Origin: Cenococcum geophilum 1.58
Lineage: Eukaryota; Ascomycota; Dothideomycetes; Gloniales; Gloniaceae
NCBI GenBank assembly: GCA_001692895.1
Contig: KV748240.1
Coordinates: 689,239 to 753,238 of the forward strand
Reading direction: 5' to 3'
Length of the DNA: 64,000 bases
Part shown: piece after piece, positions 36,226 through 49,274 of the stretch
Position numbering within the stretch: the stretch's first letter is position 1
Layout of the letters: each line of letters starts with the position of its first letter
The notes under the pieces: model-generated
The model's database searches: none
What the model saw: only the letters and a program-made list of their open reading frames with translations
What the model was told of the DNA's origin: nothing
Translations under genes and position numbers: made by a program

Positions 36226-37461
36226 ATGGCTTCGCTGTCAGACTTACCAGACGATATTGTCTATGAGATCGTGAGCCATATACGAGAGAGAAAAATGCTC
36301 CGTGAAATCTCTTTACTCTCAAGAAAATTCAAAATTCCATCTTCGGTGTTCTTGTACCGCCGGGTCTACGGCGGGCCTCATACCCTTTATCATTTCGAAC
36401 GGACTATTTCCGAACGGCCAGAACTTGCAAAGTACGTTAAGCAGGTATGCTTGAGGTTTGAGCCAGCTGTGGTTTGGTCTTGCCATGGCAATCCAGAAAA
36501 TTCTGTCCGGTCCGATTTGAGCTCAGTCAAACAAACTACTAAACGTCTGGGCTTTCACGACGAGTACGCCATGGTTAACAACCTACTTCCCCTACTAACT
36601 TGCCTGGAAGAACTCCGACTGGTCATGAAGTCAAGACCTAAGTTCGTCTTCCTTGCTACAGGGGATAGGGCCAGGGAGCCGGACGCCGTTATTGACAATG
36701 GCCACCTTAGTACACTAAAAAAACTGCGGAAGTTTAATATAAAGGTCCGCGGCACTCGGAACGGACCATACCGTATGGATCTGCTACCCTTGCTGCAGCT
36801 GCCGTCGTTACAAAAGTTTTTCGCAACGAGAATACGTATTTCGGATAGTTTTGAACTTCCAACCACCTCCAAAATAACATCACTGTATCTAGTTGGTAGT
36901 GTTCTAGAATCCTGCAACCAAAAAATGTTCCGTTGTTGCAGAACACTGGAGAGCTTCATCTATAGACCTCGACATCGCAGCGATTCTGAACTAGAGGCTA
37001 AACTGGGTGCTAAACCGCGGGAGATCGTAGAAGCCCTAGACCCTGTCTCGTCTACGCTGAAGCGCCTCTGTCTGAATTACTGGAATGGACCCCGGTACGA
37101 TCTTGACTTCTGGAGAAATGGATATGACGCCGATCACCTGACTGGCCCCTTGCATAAATTTAAGAACCTCACTACACTTGAAGTCGACTCCACAACACTC
37201 TTAGGGGCGTTTGGCTCTGAAAACGTGCCCAGCCTGACTGCGCTGCTGCCGAAGGAAATTACTTCGCTTCAAATCAATTGTTGGGGTTTCCATGACCAAC
37301 AGCAGCTCATTGGTCTATCTAAAGAATGTACGAGCGGATTCGGAGAGTTGAGAGAAATCTACATTTTTGGGATATCCCACATCATCGCCCTCACGTACCT
37401 GAGAAGCAAATTTCCGAGAGACGTTAAATTTGACCTCAGTCACTGCGAAGCCGTATACTAA
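36226..37461 (+). CDS. F-box protein with leucine-rich C-terminal part
   Basis: A single uninterrupted exon of 411 aa. An F-box lies at the very N-terminus (residues 3-40: L-S-D-L-P-D-D-I-V-Y-E-I-V-S-H-I, then L-R-E-I-S-L-L-S-R-K-F and a hydrophobic L-Y-R-R-V end). F-boxes bind Skp1 in SCF ubiquitin ligases. The rest is Leu-rich with irregular repeats (L-P-L-L-T-C-L-E-E-L-R-L, L-S-T-L-K-K-L-R-K-F, L-P-S-L-Q-K-F), consistent with LRR-like substrate recognition. No membrane span or signal peptide. The start is the first ATG after the Copia LTR, so its native upstream region is cut to about 110 bp by the insertion. The substrate is unknown. Confidence 0.88.
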   Translation: MASLSDLPDDIVYEIVSHIRERKMLREISLLSRKFKIPSSVFLYRRVYGGPHTLYHFERTISERPELAKYVKQVCLRFEPAVVWSCHGNPENSVRSDLSSVKQTTKRLGFHDEYAMVNNLLPLLTCLEELRLVMKSRPKFVFLATGDRAREPDAVIDNGHLSTLKKLRKFNIKVRGTRNGPYRMDLLPLLQLPSLQKFFATRIRISDSFELPTTSKITSLYLVGSVLESCNQKMFRCCRTLESFIYRPRHRSDSELEAKLGAKPREIVEALDPVSSTLKRLCLNYWNGPRYDLDFWRNGYDADHLTGPLHKFKNLTTLEVDSTTLLGAFGSENVPSLTALLPKEITSLQINCWGFHDQQQLIGLSKECTSGFGELREIYIFGISHIIALTYLRSKFPRDVKFDLSHCEAVY

Positions 37462-38394
37462 GTAATTTGCCCAAAATTCATACGAAGAGGGCATTGACTT
37501 AGGGCCAGTGCAGCTGTTCAACGTAAACAGTGATCCAGACAGACCCGGATATCACTGTACTCCCGTTGGTACGCACTGAGCACGGCTGACCCTATTCAAG
37601 GTCAGGCTAACCTCCCTTAGATAGACTAGCCACGAAATCCACCGACGCCAACCTTGTTCCCTCCTCAAGCGCGGGCCTCCGCCTATGAGTAACTCCTCCC
37701 ATTCCCGGGGATCAATGTACCGTCATGATGGAATGCTCCTTCGTATAATGTTCGTTTGTTTCGGTGGTGGATCGCCTTTTAAATTACTTCGGAATGCAAA
37801 TCTTGACGAAGGGATGACAGCTGGCCTCGAGCGGGTAAATACTGTGAAACCGCGGGCTCCAGGTAATACATCTCACCATGATAGTGGGCTTGTTGTTGTT
37901 GGATGGTAGGGCAGAGGCGCCTCTACATTACTTGTCACGTAGGCACACTCTTCACGGAATCTTGCGAAGCGCTGGACGCTATGCAGCAAGTCATGTCCAC
38001 GTATTGTACTTGGGCGTGTATAAAGCCTCGTTCGTTGATAAGCTCTCACGATACCCCATGGCGCTAAACAACGGTGCGATGGAATAGGATCGCCTTCAGT
38101 TTGAGTTATAAGATGTGAAGACTCGCTCTTCTGAAATGGCAGTTGAAGTTTACCTTAGTAAGCTAGTTACCTCAGCAAGCTTAGACGTGATTCCGTTGGT
38201 GCGGATTTTGAATCGGTCTACAAGCTAACCAACTACATTTATAGTATTCTACTAGAATTATATCTAAAGCACTTTTATAAGATTTATTAAGTATATTAAT
38301 AAAATTTATATTATAATTTTATTAAATATAATTTAATATATCACAATCCTATATAAATTTATAATAGCTACCTTAAAGAACCTATTATAGTATA
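37462..38394. other. Intergenic region after the F-box gene; AT-rich from about 38220
   Basis: Only short frames without domains (74 and 69 aa at 37685-38087). Composition falls sharply to AT-rich near 38220, marking the border of the next RIP-affected block. Confidence 0.5.
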
Positions 38395-38399
38395 TAATA

Positions 38400-41300
38400 T
38401 CTATAGTGGACTATATATATCGCGCAATCGCTTAGTACCGAATAAAAAAGGAGCTCTTGCTGCACCCGGCCCAAAAAGACCAAAACCAACCAAAAGAACC
38501 CTGAAAAACACCCAGAGAATCCCCCTGAGATGCATGCATCGCAGGGGAGGCACACGTTAAACGACGGTGGCTCGCACTCGCGCGCGACCGCTAGAACTAC
38601 GCCTAGCAATAGCCCTCCATAACAAAGACGGGCGAATACCACACCACAAAGCGGAAATACCTCTATTAAGAAGGCATCTAATAAAATATAAAGCCTATTA
38701 GACGCGTCTAGTATCTAAAATTATAGGGAAGTAACTGTTAGCTATAATAAACTAATATAGCTAGTAGAATAGCTTTGCTAGTTTAGTAAACCTTAGGCGC
38801 CCCTCTAGTAAACCCTTAATTAAATCCTTTAACGGCTAAGTAAAATTAAAAATAAGTATAACCCCCCCTTACCGGCGAACCGTATTTAGGCTACTATAGC
38901 TACGCTTTTATAGTATAGGGAACCTACCCCCCTTAAGTTAATAACCGGGTATATAATTATAATATAACTAAATATAGAATAAGTAGAGGGGCTTAGGGGA
39001 TAATTAGAAATAGAAGTCCTTATAGAGATATATAAAGAGGTTTATAACGCTATTATAGTCCGACACCTTAAGAGCGGAGATATTAGAGTTACCTTAAAGG
39101 ACTAATAGGTAAAGGAATAAGCTATAAGGGTAGGGAATAGGCTAGAAGAATGTATTAGCATAAAAGTACTCTATAAGGATTACCTAGTTAAAGTCCTAGT
39201 GGTTCTTATAAGCCTTAGGGTAAAAAAGGAACGCTAGGTAGATAATACAGCAATTATATAGGAGATAGTAAGATAAACGGAACGCCTTATACTAAGACTT
39301 AAAATTACCTAAATCTAATAGCTTTAATAGGAAAATATAAACTAAGTATATAATAAGAATAATAAGAGAATATAAGGGTCGCTAGAGACTTACTAGGGAG
39401 ACGCCAAATAAACGCATAGCTCCCTTATTATTAGTATATATACACTAGGAATGCAAAAACTCCTTATCTAAAAAGGAATAATTATAAATAGCCTTATATA
39501 TAATATAAGGCTCTATAACTACAGACTACGCCTAGAATAATGCTATTACTATATATAATAGGGACACACCTAATCTATATGCGCAGCATAGGTATACTGC
39601 GGCCATTATATAGGCCCCTATAATATAAGATATTACTTAAATTAAGACTAAATAAAATGCGTAAACTACTACTAAAGCACATATAAGGCGTAGGAGAGAG
39701 AAAACTGCATTAAATATAGGAGATAAAAGGCAAGGGCTTAACAGCTATGGGAATAACTACACGCTAGGTTATATAAATAGAAATAATAGGCAATAAGCTA
39801 GGGGGACGTAGGCGCCTTTCTAGCGTTTCCTACCTTTAATACTAGAGGGCTAGGCCAGCCATCCTAAGCCTTAATGGGCTAGAAGTAACGCTATATAATA
39901 TTACTAGACTAATTAGGGATATAAGGGTTATAGGGGATATAAGGGAGAGAACGCCCCGTAGAAAGACCCCTATAGACAGCAACAGTAGGCTTAAAACTAG
40001 GATAATTAAGAATTAAACTTAATACGGCAAATATAATATTCGCAGCCAACCTATAAAGGGTATATAGCCAACTAGTAAGAATAGGGGAAGAACCGGTAAT
40101 AATAATAGATTTAGATATAGAAGCGCTAATAGGAACACAAGATATAGAAATAGAAAGCTCTATATAAAATAAGTAGTAACTAGGGTATAGATATAAGAGA
40201 TAGAAGCTCTAAATATCCTAGAGAAAGTAAAAATAGAAAAAGCGAGGAATAAAAAAGAGTTAAAGGACCCTCGCTGGGGGTCCGCTACCTATCCATTATA
40301 TAGTATAACTACGGTAATACAAACCACCGCCTCGTAAGGCCCCTACTAGATAGTCTAGACCTAGAGAAATACTATATTCTTACTATATAAGAACCGTATT
40401 ATAATACCTTTATATAATTAATATACTACCCCTAAGGATTCCAGCTCCTATATAAACCAAAAGCAGCTATATGCGTATACTTTATAATTAGTAAGGCTAT
40501 TAGCCTATCCTTATAGTTATAGTAGGCAGTTAACCTAGATATTATAGTTATAACAATCCAAACATATAGGGGACTGGTATAAATTATTAATGTATATAAC
40601 CCTAGGGTTAAAGGGGTCCTATAAATAGAGAATATTATATTAGTAATAAGCTTACTAGAAACTAAAGGTATAGAGTTTATCCTACTAGGAGATATAAACC
40701 TCTACTACCCGTAGTAGGGGGGTATCTATATTACTGTAGATTAATAGTTAGAGTGCCTACTAAGAGCTATAAATATCTGGGGCCTTAAGCTAGCCACCCC
40801 CCTAGAAGTAATTATATAGTAATAAGGCACTACTAGAAGCATAATTAACCTCATATTTATAGACAAAGGCCTATACCAGAGACTTAAAAGGTGCAACCCT
40901 AAAAAAGAATAGGCACTTACTTTAGACTATATCCCTATCTAGATATAGCTAGACCTAAATATTAAAGCGTAACTAAATAGAAAAAGATACACAATAAGAA
41001 AGCTTAAGATAGATAGTTTCCTTAATATAGTTAAATAATAACTCTAAAACCTAGAAGAAATCCACCCAATACTAAATAAGTGAGGCTTATTGGCCACCCC
41101 TAAGGAAATTAACTAAAGACTAAAAAGGATCTAGGTAGTAATTAAAAATAGGCTAGAAGAGTACTGCCCGATCTTAAAACCGGGCCCCTATATACAATAT
41201 ATATAGTTTATATAATACATAGTTCTAGTTACCAGCTAATAATAAGCAAGAAGGAAATATATAAGTAGCTATAACCCTAAAGATAAGAGATAATACAAAG

Positions 41301-43990
41301 ATATAAGAAACCAGCTAAAGAATACCCTAAAAAAAGAAGTAAGGAATAACTAGAGACGGTTTATAAATAAGTATACTTCTAACCCAAGCCTCCCCTATAA
41401 TAAGGGCCTTTAGGCTATAGCAAAATAGGTAAAGAAAAAGGTAGGGCGCCTAGTAGAAGACCTATACCTACTACCCCTATAAAGAGTAGGAGAATTATAG
41501 GCTATAAATAATAATAATAAAAAGGCAAAGATCCTTATAAAAAGGTTCTTCCCCTAACTAGCTTTAGCAGACCTTAGTAATATTACAGGCAAAACACTAG
41601 TAACTCGCCTATAGGTTAACAGCAATATAACAATAAAGAAAATGGCTAGAACTATTAGCCGCCTTTTAAATAATATAGCACTAGGACTAAATAGGATTCT
41701 AAATAAGGCCCTAAAAACCTATAGGCTACTTATAGTACCTTAGCTTATAAATATAGCTAGAGCATACTTTACTATAGGCTACTACCCACAACTCGGAAGA
41801 TCTATAACAACGGTTATCCTATAAAAAGAAGGTAAAGCAGATTACTTAATCCTAGGAAGCTACCGCCCTATTGCCTTAGAAAACACCCTTAGTAAGATCT
41901 TAGAAAGGGTAATAGTAAAACACATAGCAGATATAGTAAAGGAACACGCTCTACTACTATAAAGCTAAATAGGGGCAAGAAAGAACCGCTTAATACTATC
42001 AGCACTTATGCTACTTGCTACCACCATTAAATCTATATAGGCGATATAAAAGGACTTTATAGTATTAATGCTTAGCCTAGATATTAGTAGTGCCTACAAC
42101 AATATACCCCATAAGCGTCTCCTGCATATCCTTAGGGTAAAGGGCTTCTTAGAATAGATTATATAATTTATCTAAGGGTTTATAGGCTAGAAAGAAACAT
42201 TACTAGTCTTTAGCGGATACTAGAGCCCCCCTATTATAGTTATAACAGAAATACTATAAGGATTACCCCTCTCGCCTATACTCTTCCTTTTCTTTATAAG
42301 TAACCTACTTAACTCTTTTAAAAAAGGGGCAACCTAGGGGATAGGCTTTATTAACGACATAAACCTAATTATATATAGGCTAATAGCTATAGAGAATTAC
42401 AGAACACTAGAGAAAGCTTATAATACTTATATAAAATAGGCAAAACGTTATAGAGTCCAATTCTTACTAGAGAAATACTAGCTAATCTATTTTATAAGAA
42501 AACGCAACTAATCTACAGATCTCTAGTATATAATTCGCATCTAAGGCTTTAGGGGTTAACCAGTTTAGGGCCTAAGGGTATTAGGAGTATAGGTAAATAG
42601 TAAGCTCTAGTAAAGCGTATATACGGCGCAAGCAGCCTATAAAGGCCAAGTATAGTTTATTGCTTTATCTAGGATTATTAACTCTATATAGGGTCTATAC
42701 TTTTAGAGGTCACGCCTACTATATATAGCAGTCGTCTAGCCAACTATAATATATAAATCTAGTATTTGGGCCATTAGAGAAACTAAAAAGGGCCCCCCTA
42801 AATTACTTCTTAAACCACTTTAAAAGGTCCAGACAGCCTACCTCTAGAGTATTATAGGCGGGTATAAGCAAACGGCTATAGTACTGCTTAAGAAGGAATC
42901 TAATATTCCCCCCCTATAGTTATATATTAAAGCCGCTNNAATATAAAGNACGNAAAATAAANNNAACTCTAATNTTATAAANTANATTAANANACGCCTA
43001 AGTAAACTATAGAGGGACCCTAGGGTGCCCTATAGGAGAATAAACCAATAACCCCAAAGTAGGGAAGAGATATTAGAGAAATAGGTAAAGAAAGTAGAAG
43101 AAAAATAGTGCCACTTTAGGGCCTAGGCCTATATAGAGGAGGAAGGGAGACGCGTAAGAGGTTAGTAAAGATAACAGTAAGATAGAGAAAGGAGCTAAAG
43201 TAAAACACGTAAGAATGCTAGGAAACTATCTACCATAATACAATACTAGTTGGACTAACGCTGGAGAGGCAAATAGAAGTTAAAGGTATAGAGGCTAACT
43301 TAGGTAAGATAAACCTAAGCTATAGCATAGTTAATGCTATAGGGGGTAAATACCTAAGGGCTCTAAGAAGGCCTAATAAAGGCAGAAAATATAATAGTAA
43401 TATTTTTAAGAATAGGAATAATAGGACTAAAAGATTGGCTTTACTAGGTAGGTGTCCTAGTAGGTAGCCTAAGATATAAATGTGGCTAGCTAAGACAAAC
43501 ACTAAAACACGTAATACTACTATGCCCCCTACGCACTAATTGAGAAATAATACTCTTAGCAGCTAGCATAGAGAACTATAATACACTGCTCTTAATATAA
43601 AAAGGCCTTAAGGCGGTTACCTAGTGGCTTATTAGTTAAAATATGCTAAATTAGTTCCGGGTTATAAGGGAAATGGTAATAGAAGGTAAGGGGGCGAGCA
43701 GTAGGTGCCCCCTAGTAACTCTACAGTAGTAGAGTAATAGTTTATAATACTAGCGCGTCCGTAAGCTTGTTACGGCAGCAGTAGTTCCTAAAAAGGTTAA
43801 ACAGTAAGGTAGTAGAGCACTATAGGCGACTTATAGGCGCTAAGTAGGCAAGTCCTAAAAGGCAGGGAGATGGATTACAGGGTTTTCTTATTTTTCTTAA
43901 ATAGAGTTTTCTCCCTATATATAAATAAGGAGTAGTCCGCGTGGGCCTAATAGGGATCCAAATCGGACGTTAAGTAATGAATTATTATTA
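38400..43990 (+). mobile_element. Decayed non-LTR retrotransposon (LINE, Tad1-like), plus strand
   Basis: The plus-strand remnants follow LINE order. Cys/His-rich gag-like knuckles lie at about 39530-39620. The endonuclease has I-I-N-V-Y-N-P near 40585-40605 and G-D-I-N-L-Y-Y-P-x-x-G-G at about 40687-40725. The reverse transcriptase has F-I-N-D-I-N-L-I-I-Y (FxDD mutated) at about 42345-42375, with Y-N-N-I-P-H-K-R-L-L near 42095-42125. No LTRs border it. The order ORF1 knuckles, endonuclease, RT matches the fungal Tad1 clade. Both outer borders are approximate. The frames are broken by many TAG/TAA codons. Confidence 0.85.
42938..42993. other. Cluster of ambiguous bases (N)
   Basis: Scattered N positions interrupt the LINE sequence, so the assembly is uncertain exactly here, probably from mixed repeat copies. 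Confidence 0.95.
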
Positions 43991-44516
43991 TATAATATCT
44001 ATAATAACTTTATTATATTAAAATCTACTAAGTTAAAAAGAGGAAGTTAAACAAGGTACTAAAATAGGCGGAGCTATATTAGGTATTAAAGAATTAAGTA
44101 TAGATAATTAGTTAGAATAATCACTTTATATATTTTATTAATGTTATTATATCTATTAATTTATAAAATCTTTTAGTATATTTATCTACTTTGTAAGTCT
44201 TAGTGCCCTTTCGACCGCTATATTATATATAACTTAAATGATTTACATTCTGAACCCAGCCAAAGGACATGATATTCTTAATTCCTCGAATCGGTTCCCA
44301 AGCAATTTCACTGCCCTAACAGTCTAGTATCATAAGTTACCCATCCATTCCATACACGCCATAACAATGCCCGTCCCCACCCATTTTCAAAGCCATGCAA
44401 ATCATTCTAAACCTCGTAATTTCCACGACTCATCTCAAGCTCGAACCTAATACACCGGACTCTTCCATTCGATCTTTTTTCCGTCCTATCATCCGCACAG
44501 TATTTGCAAGCCGTGC
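43991..44516. other. Border from AT-rich block to gene island
   Basis: AT-rich to about 44220, then normal composition. It holds the 3' flank of the minus-strand FG-repeat gene. No gene seen. Confidence 0.5.
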
Positions 44517-47500
44517 TTATTTCCCTTTCATCTCTTCCTGCTCCTTTCTTTTAGTCTCCATCTCCTCTTTGACTTCCTCCAGCCATCCACTCTCCTCTTC
44601 CCGAACCACTTCCTCCCCCTCCTTCTCCTCCTCCTCCTCCTCCTCCTTCTCTTCATCCTTATCCCGCTCCCCAGCACCCACCTGCCCGGTCCACTTCCTC
44701 GTCAACTCAACAACCTCGTCCCGCCTCCACGTGCTTGGATTACCGAATCTAAACCCCGGACCCGCCGCCTTGCTCGACGCTGCCGGAGCGGGGCCCGCTA
44801 TGCCGTTATCTCTCTTCGTGGAGCTGAAGGCAGGCGATGCTGACTGCTGCTGCTGCTGCTGCGGCTGTGGTTTGGCGGTGTCGATGGAGAGAGAGCTGGG
44901 GAGTGCGGCGAAAGGGGAGGGGGCCAGCTGGGTCTGCGTTTGTGACTGGGTTTGCTGGTGCTGCGGGAAGTTTGAGGAGAGCGAGGGGGCGGGCTGTGTT
45001 TGGGGTTGCTGGGGTTGCCCGAAGACGGATGTGGAGGTGTTTGTTTGGTTTGGTGTTTGCCCGAATAGGGATGAAGTTTGTGTCCGGTTTGCTAGTTGAC
45101 TGAACAGGGGAAATGTGGATTGGGGCTGGCTGGCTGGTGTTGCGAATAGTGATGGGCTTTGTGTCTGGCTCGTCACATTGGGAAAGAGTGAGGGGGTTGG
45201 TTGTGTTTGGCTTGTGGTTTGCCCGAATAGGGATGATGAATTTTGTGTTTGAGTTGCTGGTTGCCCGAAGAGAGAAGATGAAGGCTGTGGCTGAGTGGTT
45301 GCTGGTGCGAACAGTGACGAACGCTGTGTCTGGCTCTCAGGGTTGGAGAAAAGTGATGTGGATGGCTGAGCCTGACTTTGCGCTTTGCTCCAGAAACTCG
45401 AGAATGGGGATGTGGGGGTTTGTGTCTGAGCTCCTAGGTCGGAGAATAGGGAATGTGGGGCCCTGGCCTGGGTCTGTTCCTGCTGGCCTACAGGTGTCGA
45501 GAACGGTGATAGAGTAGGTTGGGTCTGCGATTGAGAAGAGCTTCCGAAGCTGGAGAATAGGGACGGTCTTTGTGTTGCGGTTGGGTCTGCCGAGCCGAAA
45601 GGCGAAGGCTGAGGCGCTGTCTGGCTCTGTGTAAAGCCAGAGAAGAGAGATGACTGAGGTTCATTCTGTGACTGTTGAAATCCTCCGAAAAGCCCACCTC
45701 CTGTCTGATTTCCGTTGGTGTTGGTGTTGGCGTTGAAGCTGTTTGTGATGGAGGTGCCAAATGGCCTAGTTCCTGTTGTTCCAGGGCCAAACCCAGCTTG
45801 TACTGTATTGCCAAATCCAGTTTGTGTTGTAGTGCCGAATCCGGTCTGGGTTGTAGAAGTGGTGGTGTTGAACAGATTGGTTGGCTGCATTGGCGGTTGA
45901 GAACCGCCGAAAAGTCCACCGGTTGTTCCAGAGCTAGGACCTCCAAATCCTGTGTGCCCTCCAGTGTTCGTAGTGCCAAATAAGCTAGTAGTTTGGGGCT
46001 GTGAAGTACCAAAGAGTCCTCCACCTGACGTCCCAAAAAGAGGTCGGCTTTGGCCGAATAATCCTGTCGTCTGTGTCGGAGGCTGCGGATTGCCGAAGAG
46101 CCCCCCCGTCGACCTAGTTCCGAATAATCCGCCATTCCTCTGTTTTTCGCCGTTGGGTGTTTCAAATAGGTGGCTTGTTTGGGTTGGTGGTAGAGGGTTG
46201 CCAAACAGGCCTGGTGTAGTTGCGGCAAATGGGTTCCTAAACCCGAAAGAGCCCTTCTTCGGATCCGTGGGAGGATATACTATCTTGACGATGAATATGA
46301 GAGACGCGATATCGAACGATCCGAATTTAGTCGGCATGGTGACTTTGTGAGACTTTCCAACTGAGAGGAGGATGCCACGTGGTTTGGTATAGTCCGCTAT
46401 AGATCTCCATTCCTCAGGGGTCAGAGTGCTTATGGTATCTACCACCGAATATTCTGGACCAAGTTTATTCAGTTGTGCTTGAATTTGGGCTTGAGAAAGG
46501 GGAAGTCGTTCCACTTTGGACGACCATTCGATGGCATTGAATGCATTCTCCACGTGCGGGCTGAGTATGCATGCTTCCAGCTTCTCGGCCTCAAAATCCT
46601 CAACTTTGTCTGAAGGGTTGAACGACGCCGCGACCGGTGTTTGTTCACCAGACTTTGAGGCGGACTCTGATGTATTCGGTTCTGTGATTGGTATTGCTTC
46701 AGTTGAGGGTGCTCCTGTTGCTTCAACTTGTGCCGAATTTTCATTTAGAGCTATCGTAGGGGTGCTGTCTCGAGTACTGTTGGGCGTGTTGAAAGCAGCG
46801 TCAGAATGGGAGAGCACTTCAAATTCCGAATGCGTTTCGGCAGAGTCCTCGCGTTCGATGCTATATGCGGGTTAGATATGTCTCAGTGTCGTAGATCAAT
46901 AGCGCACTCACATTTGTCTTTTGTCTGTGTCTTCGTCGGAAGCTTTCTCCACGGGTTTCTCCTCGGATTTCTCCTTGGATTTCTCCTCGGTGGTTTCGCG
47001 GACTGGGCTAGGGTGGGGCCTTTTGTCATTTGTGAAGATGGATTGGATTTGACGTTCCTGCACCGTGTTCTCTCCAACGAAGGTAGGTGGCCAGCAACCG
47101 AACATGGCCGTGTTGGGGTATTTCCCTTGGAGGCTATCAAAGTTAGGTAAAACCCTCGCAGTATTTTTTAGAAAAAAAAACTGCACCTACTTTAAGTTAT
47201 AACGATCAAATTCAGACTCTTCAAAGCTTTTCTTCAATTCGAGATATGGTTCGGCTGGATCAAGTTGAACGAAGGGTCTCTTGTCTGGGAAAGGGTAATC
47301 TGGTTCGCCATATCTTCCTCGGAAGCCGCATGGATGCTGGAGTTCTTTGATCGACCTGATCATCGGTTGATCGAAAAGGGGTTTGGGAGCTGTGTAGAGA
47401 GGCCGCTGGGGCTGGTAGACATGCGCTCCAAAAGGATTTTGAAGAATGTCTCTAGTGGAGGGTTCCTTTTTCTGAAGGAGATTCCTCGTAGCAAAGACAA

Positions 47501-48128
47501 GTCGCTGGAGTTCATTGGTCTCAGGTGGGGATCTATCCCTAAAATATCTTGTTAGCCGCCTAGACAACAGTCCTTCGGAATGAAAGACTTACCCAAAAGA
47601 TATCCTCTGGATTTGTTCCGATTTCCCAACGCTAACGAGGAGAGCGAGTTGCTGAAGATAGGAGTCTAGCTGCGGGAGAGGGTTCACAAGCCGCCACTCT
47701 GAGTCAACCTTTTCAGCAGGCAAAGGTCCCATCAAGTCGGGGCTAATGTGTTGGTCGGAGTTCCGTAAGATGGTCTCCAAGTTTTTGAGGATGGGGTAGG
47801 AAGAGCGGACACAGCTCATCGCATCTTGCACGCCATTGGAATTGAAAAGAGGCAGTATTGGATCCTTGAAACGAGAGCCTACCTCCATTAATTCTTTTAG
47901 AATTTGGGAGACACCAATAATTTGGAACAAGTGTGTAACAGCCAACTTGGCAGTCAGGGTATCCTGAGGCGCCAGTGCATGGTTGACGGTCATCAAACCG
48001 AAAGCAACCCGCTGTCCACGAGCTATGAATTCGGAGATTTCTTTCACAGACTCTTGGAGCAGGGCTGGACACACGAGTGCCTCACTATTCTGAGCCATGG
48101 CCATGCTACGATGTAACTCCTTTCCCAA
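44517..48128 (-). CDS. FG/GLFG-repeat protein with a helical N-terminal domain (possible nucleoporin-like protein)
   Basis: Four exons (48128-47593, 47538-47191, 47133-46912 and 46860-44517) with introns of 54, 57 and 51 bp give about 1149 aa in one frame. Exons 2 and 3 join at a CTAAC branch site (47144 area). Residues 1-180 are helical and not recognised. Residues about 300-380 are charged (K/E/T). From about 560 a long stretch is made of G-L-F-G, S-L-F-G, S-L-F-S and P-x-L-F units spaced by Q/T/S/P, followed by a poly-Q run and an acidic poly-E segment (about 1105-1125). FG units of this type are those that bind transport receptors in nuclear pores. The N-terminus matches no nucleoporin I know, so the name is tentative. 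Start: ATG 48128, or the Met pair eight codons on. Confidence 0.75.
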
Positions 48129-49274
48129 TGACTACTTTGAGACAAAATTCGCTCTAGAAGCGACGGGTAGTGGAGAGAAGCAGCTTGAATGAGATGCTAA
48201 CTCTGAGATGTGACTTTCAAGAAAGTAAATATATATTGGGATCTGCGGCTTCGGTGTGCGATGAGCAAAGACAAATAGATAAGAACTTATCGCCTGGGAG
48301 CCCAAAATGGCTGGTCAGACACGGTGGCTAAGTAAGATACACTAGGCTTGAAGGAAGCGGAAAAGGATGCTAATAATCGAGAGCGGACATGGTATAGAGA
48401 GAGGGAGAGAGTCAAAAGAGGATGGAGACTTGTACAGTATTCCTTCGCAGCACGTCTTTATGGTTTTCAGGCCGAAGGCAGCACAAGGCAGCTGCAAGGC
48501 AACCGCGGGGAGCTTGAGTTTCAGTCATCGTGGGTGCCTGGCGGGGACACCAAGTCGCGTGACACCAAGTCACATGACGAGACTTTCACAAGCCCGCCCT
48601 TGATACAGAGGCTGGGTGCCTTGCAGGTTCAAATTACAGGACGGGCTTCGGGGGTTTTTTGGCAGGTTGCGGGAAGTTTGAGGGAAGCTTGAGGGAAATC
48701 GGAGGCTCTTGGCCAAACACCCTAACAGGTATCTTGGCCTCAGGCCTTGGGGGTCCCTCAGTCACACAGGAATCCGTCGCGTACCCGCTTCGCTGATCGG
48801 TGAGCAGAGAATTTTACCTGTGGGACGACGCGACCAGCGACCAGCGAGCGGAGAGGCTGGGCAAAAAGAGATCCAAGGGACTCAGCCCAAGAACCAAGAC
48901 ACGCACCACAACGAGTCCTCCGTCCAGTGTATCAGCTAGCCATGGCAATAGTGCACTGCTGCCCTTGGCACACCTCATGAAGACTCACCAAGGCAGATGA
49001 GAAAAAAACACGCATAGATTTCATTTTAGGCGTTGCACCTGGGCATTGCCTCGTGACAAGAGCGACAGGAGTGACAAGGCCACCGTGATTGTCGCGGGTG
49101 CTCGTCGCGGCGCTCGCTGGTGGTGCTGTGCCTCACCAGCAAACATCTTGTCGCGGCTCGTCGTTGCACCCTCCCAAGTGGCCAAGTTGCGAATCTGCGA
49201 GCCCGTCGCACGCGCTCTTCTCTCAGTCGGATCACAGGAAAGATGCCGCGTATTCCGTCTTGTCTACTTCAGCA
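48129..49274. other. Intergenic region without supported gene
   Basis: Several overlapping short frames (60-115 aa) on both strands, none with a domain or a splice partner. Normal to slightly GC-rich composition. Confidence 0.5.

Noticed and set aside
45113-46350. Plus-strand frames of up to 234 aa opposite the FG-repeat gene
   Set aside because: Mirror frames of the repetitive FG coding exon on the other strand.
48600-48640. GGTTCAAATTACAGG, resembling the T-arm of a tRNA
   Set aside because: No acceptor, D or anticodon stem could be paired around it. No tRNA or rRNA gene was recognised anywhere in the window.
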